NCBI GenBank assembly: GCA_049975065.1 | Contig: JBNGDN010000093.1 | Strand: one strand, 5' to 3' | DNA: 7,594 bases | From: Hydrogenovibrio sp049975065 | GTDB taxonomy: Bacteria > Pseudomonadota > Gammaproteobacteria > Thiomicrospirales > Thiomicrospiraceae | Shown: positions 6,701 to 7,594 of the stretch, in pieces | How positions within the stretch are numbered: position 1 is the stretch's first letter | How the letters are laid out: every line of letters begins with the position of its first letter | Notes under the pieces: generated by a model | The model's input: the letters and a program-made list of their open reading frames with translations, nothing else | What the model was told of the DNA's origin: nothing | Database searches by the model: none | Program-made: the position numbers and the translations under genes

Positions 6701-7594
6701 AGTCTTCCACCTTACCGGAGAAAATGCGGTAACCCCAAAGCGTGTAAGCCAACACCAACGGTAGGAAAATCAGCACGCCCGGCAAAGCAAACCACAAACT
6801 GGCTTCCGGCGCATGCACCTCCCAAAGGGTAAACTGATGCGGCATCAGATACGGGAAAAGCCCGACCACCAGCCCGATAAAGCCCAGCACAAACAGCCCC
6901 ACCGTCAGCCAGAAAGGCTTAGCACCGCATTCTTCGCCATTCAGCGAACGATACAACCACCAGCCGAACAAGGCGCTCAAAACCGGCATCGGCAACAGAT
7001 AAAAGGCATTCAACCCTTCCAGCCAGCGCGTGCGCACCCATTCATTGCTGTACAGCATCCACAGGCTGACCACCACCAAACTCACCATCATCACAATCAC
7101 CAACCGACGTCCCAAACGCGCCGCTCGCACCAAGAGTGCCCCACGCGTTTTCAGCACCAGATAGCAGCTCGCCAGCAACGCATAAGCCGCCACCACCGAC
7201 ACACCGGTGAAAATCGTAAAGGGTGAGAACCAATCCAACACAAACAGCTCACCTTCCATGCGACCGCCCTGCACCACTGCGCCCAACACCATGCCTTGGC
7301 ACATGGCCGCCAGGGTCGAACCGCCGAAAAAGGCCGCATCCCACACCCGCTTGGAACGCACCGCCTTGAAACGATACTCAAACGCCACACCGCGCAGAAT
7401 CAACCCCATCAGCATCAAAATCAACGGCACATACAAGGACGGCAACAAATGCGAATACACAAACGGAAAAGCCGCAAACAGCACCACCCCGCCAAACACC
7501 AGCCAAGTCTCATTGCCGTCCCAGACGTGCGAAATGGAACGCATCACCGTATCGCGCTCTTCGTCGCCGTCAAACCAAGGGTAGAGCACCCCCA
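6684..7594 (-). CDS. cydB: Cytochrome bd-type (probably cyanide-insensitive) quinol oxidase subunit II, 5' partial
   Basis: The frame is open to the right edge of the window; about 30-40 N-terminal residues lie outside. The visible part begins GVLYPWFDGDEERDTV and continues with the subunit II signature HVWDGNETWLV. Further family stretches are VWDAAFFGGSTLAAMCQG, GLFPYLMPHQFTLWE and the C-terminal LAYTLWGYRIFSGKVEDF. There are about eight membrane helices in view. With subunit I (cydA, expected just outside on the right) it oxidises quinol and reduces oxygen to water in the inner membrane with high oxygen affinity, and resists NO and cyanide. The adjacent DUF2474 gene points to the cyanide-insensitive (CioAB) branch, but the Q-loop that decides this is in subunit I and is not visible. 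The stop is TGA at 6684-6686. Confidence 0.95.
   Translation of the reverse strand, partial: GVLYPWFDGDEERDTVMRSISHVWDGNETWLVFGGVVLFAAFPFVYSHLLPSLYVPLILMLMGLILRGVAFEYRFKAVRSKRVWDAAFFGGSTLAAMCQGMVLGAVVQGGRMEGELFVLDWFSPFTIFTGVSVVAAYALLASCYLVLKTRGALLVRAARLGRRLVIVMMVSLVVVSLWMLYSNEWVRTRWLEGLNAFYLLPMPVLSALFGWWLYRSLNGEECGAKPFWLTVGLFVLGFIGLVVGLFPYLMPHQFTLWEVHAPEASLWFALPGVLIFLPLVLAYTLWGYRIFSGKVEDFEEGY

Overview
The window reads as chromosomal DNA from a gammaproteobacterium. The proteins resemble those of free-living, respiring, sulfur-oxidiser-type lineages (Thiomicrospira/Hydrogenovibrio-like). That placement is a guess from protein style; nothing in the window fixes the genus. Coding density is very high and there is no sign of phage, plasmid, insertion sequence, tRNA, rRNA or CRISPR.

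Left half (1-4728, plus strand): a signalling pair. First comes the 3' part of a response regulator whose output is an HD-GYP cyclic-di-GMP phosphodiesterase. Its reading frame is broken by one base just after the HD motif. It overlaps by 29 bases a very large hybrid histidine kinase of about 1330 residues. The kinase has three tandem periplasmic solute-binding (Venus-flytrap) domains, one membrane segment, a kinase core, a receiver and a degenerate Hpt-like tail. The likely scheme is that the kinase senses a small ligand and passes phosphate to the HD-GYP regulator to lower cyclic-di-GMP. If the frameshift is real, that output is dead.

Right half (4737-7594, minus strand): respiration and nitric-oxide-related membrane proteins. 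Reading leftward from the right edge, there is the 3' part of cydB (subunit II of a bd-type, probably cyanide-insensitive, quinol oxidase). An overlapping 45-residue DUF2474 protein with a TTG start follows, and then a clear hairpin terminator. Next is a two-gene unit: a DUF6790-like membrane protein with a strong ribosome binding site, and nnrS 6 bases after it. nnrS ends tail to tail with the kinase, 8 bases apart.

The points most worth a second look are: a recurring CAGGCCTGG palindrome (three copies, one an 18-base perfect palindrome inside the kinase linker and one the core of a 26-base dyad at the HD-GYP/kinase junction); the frameshift; the triple-sensor kinase without a canonical Hpt; and the short oxidase-associated gene.
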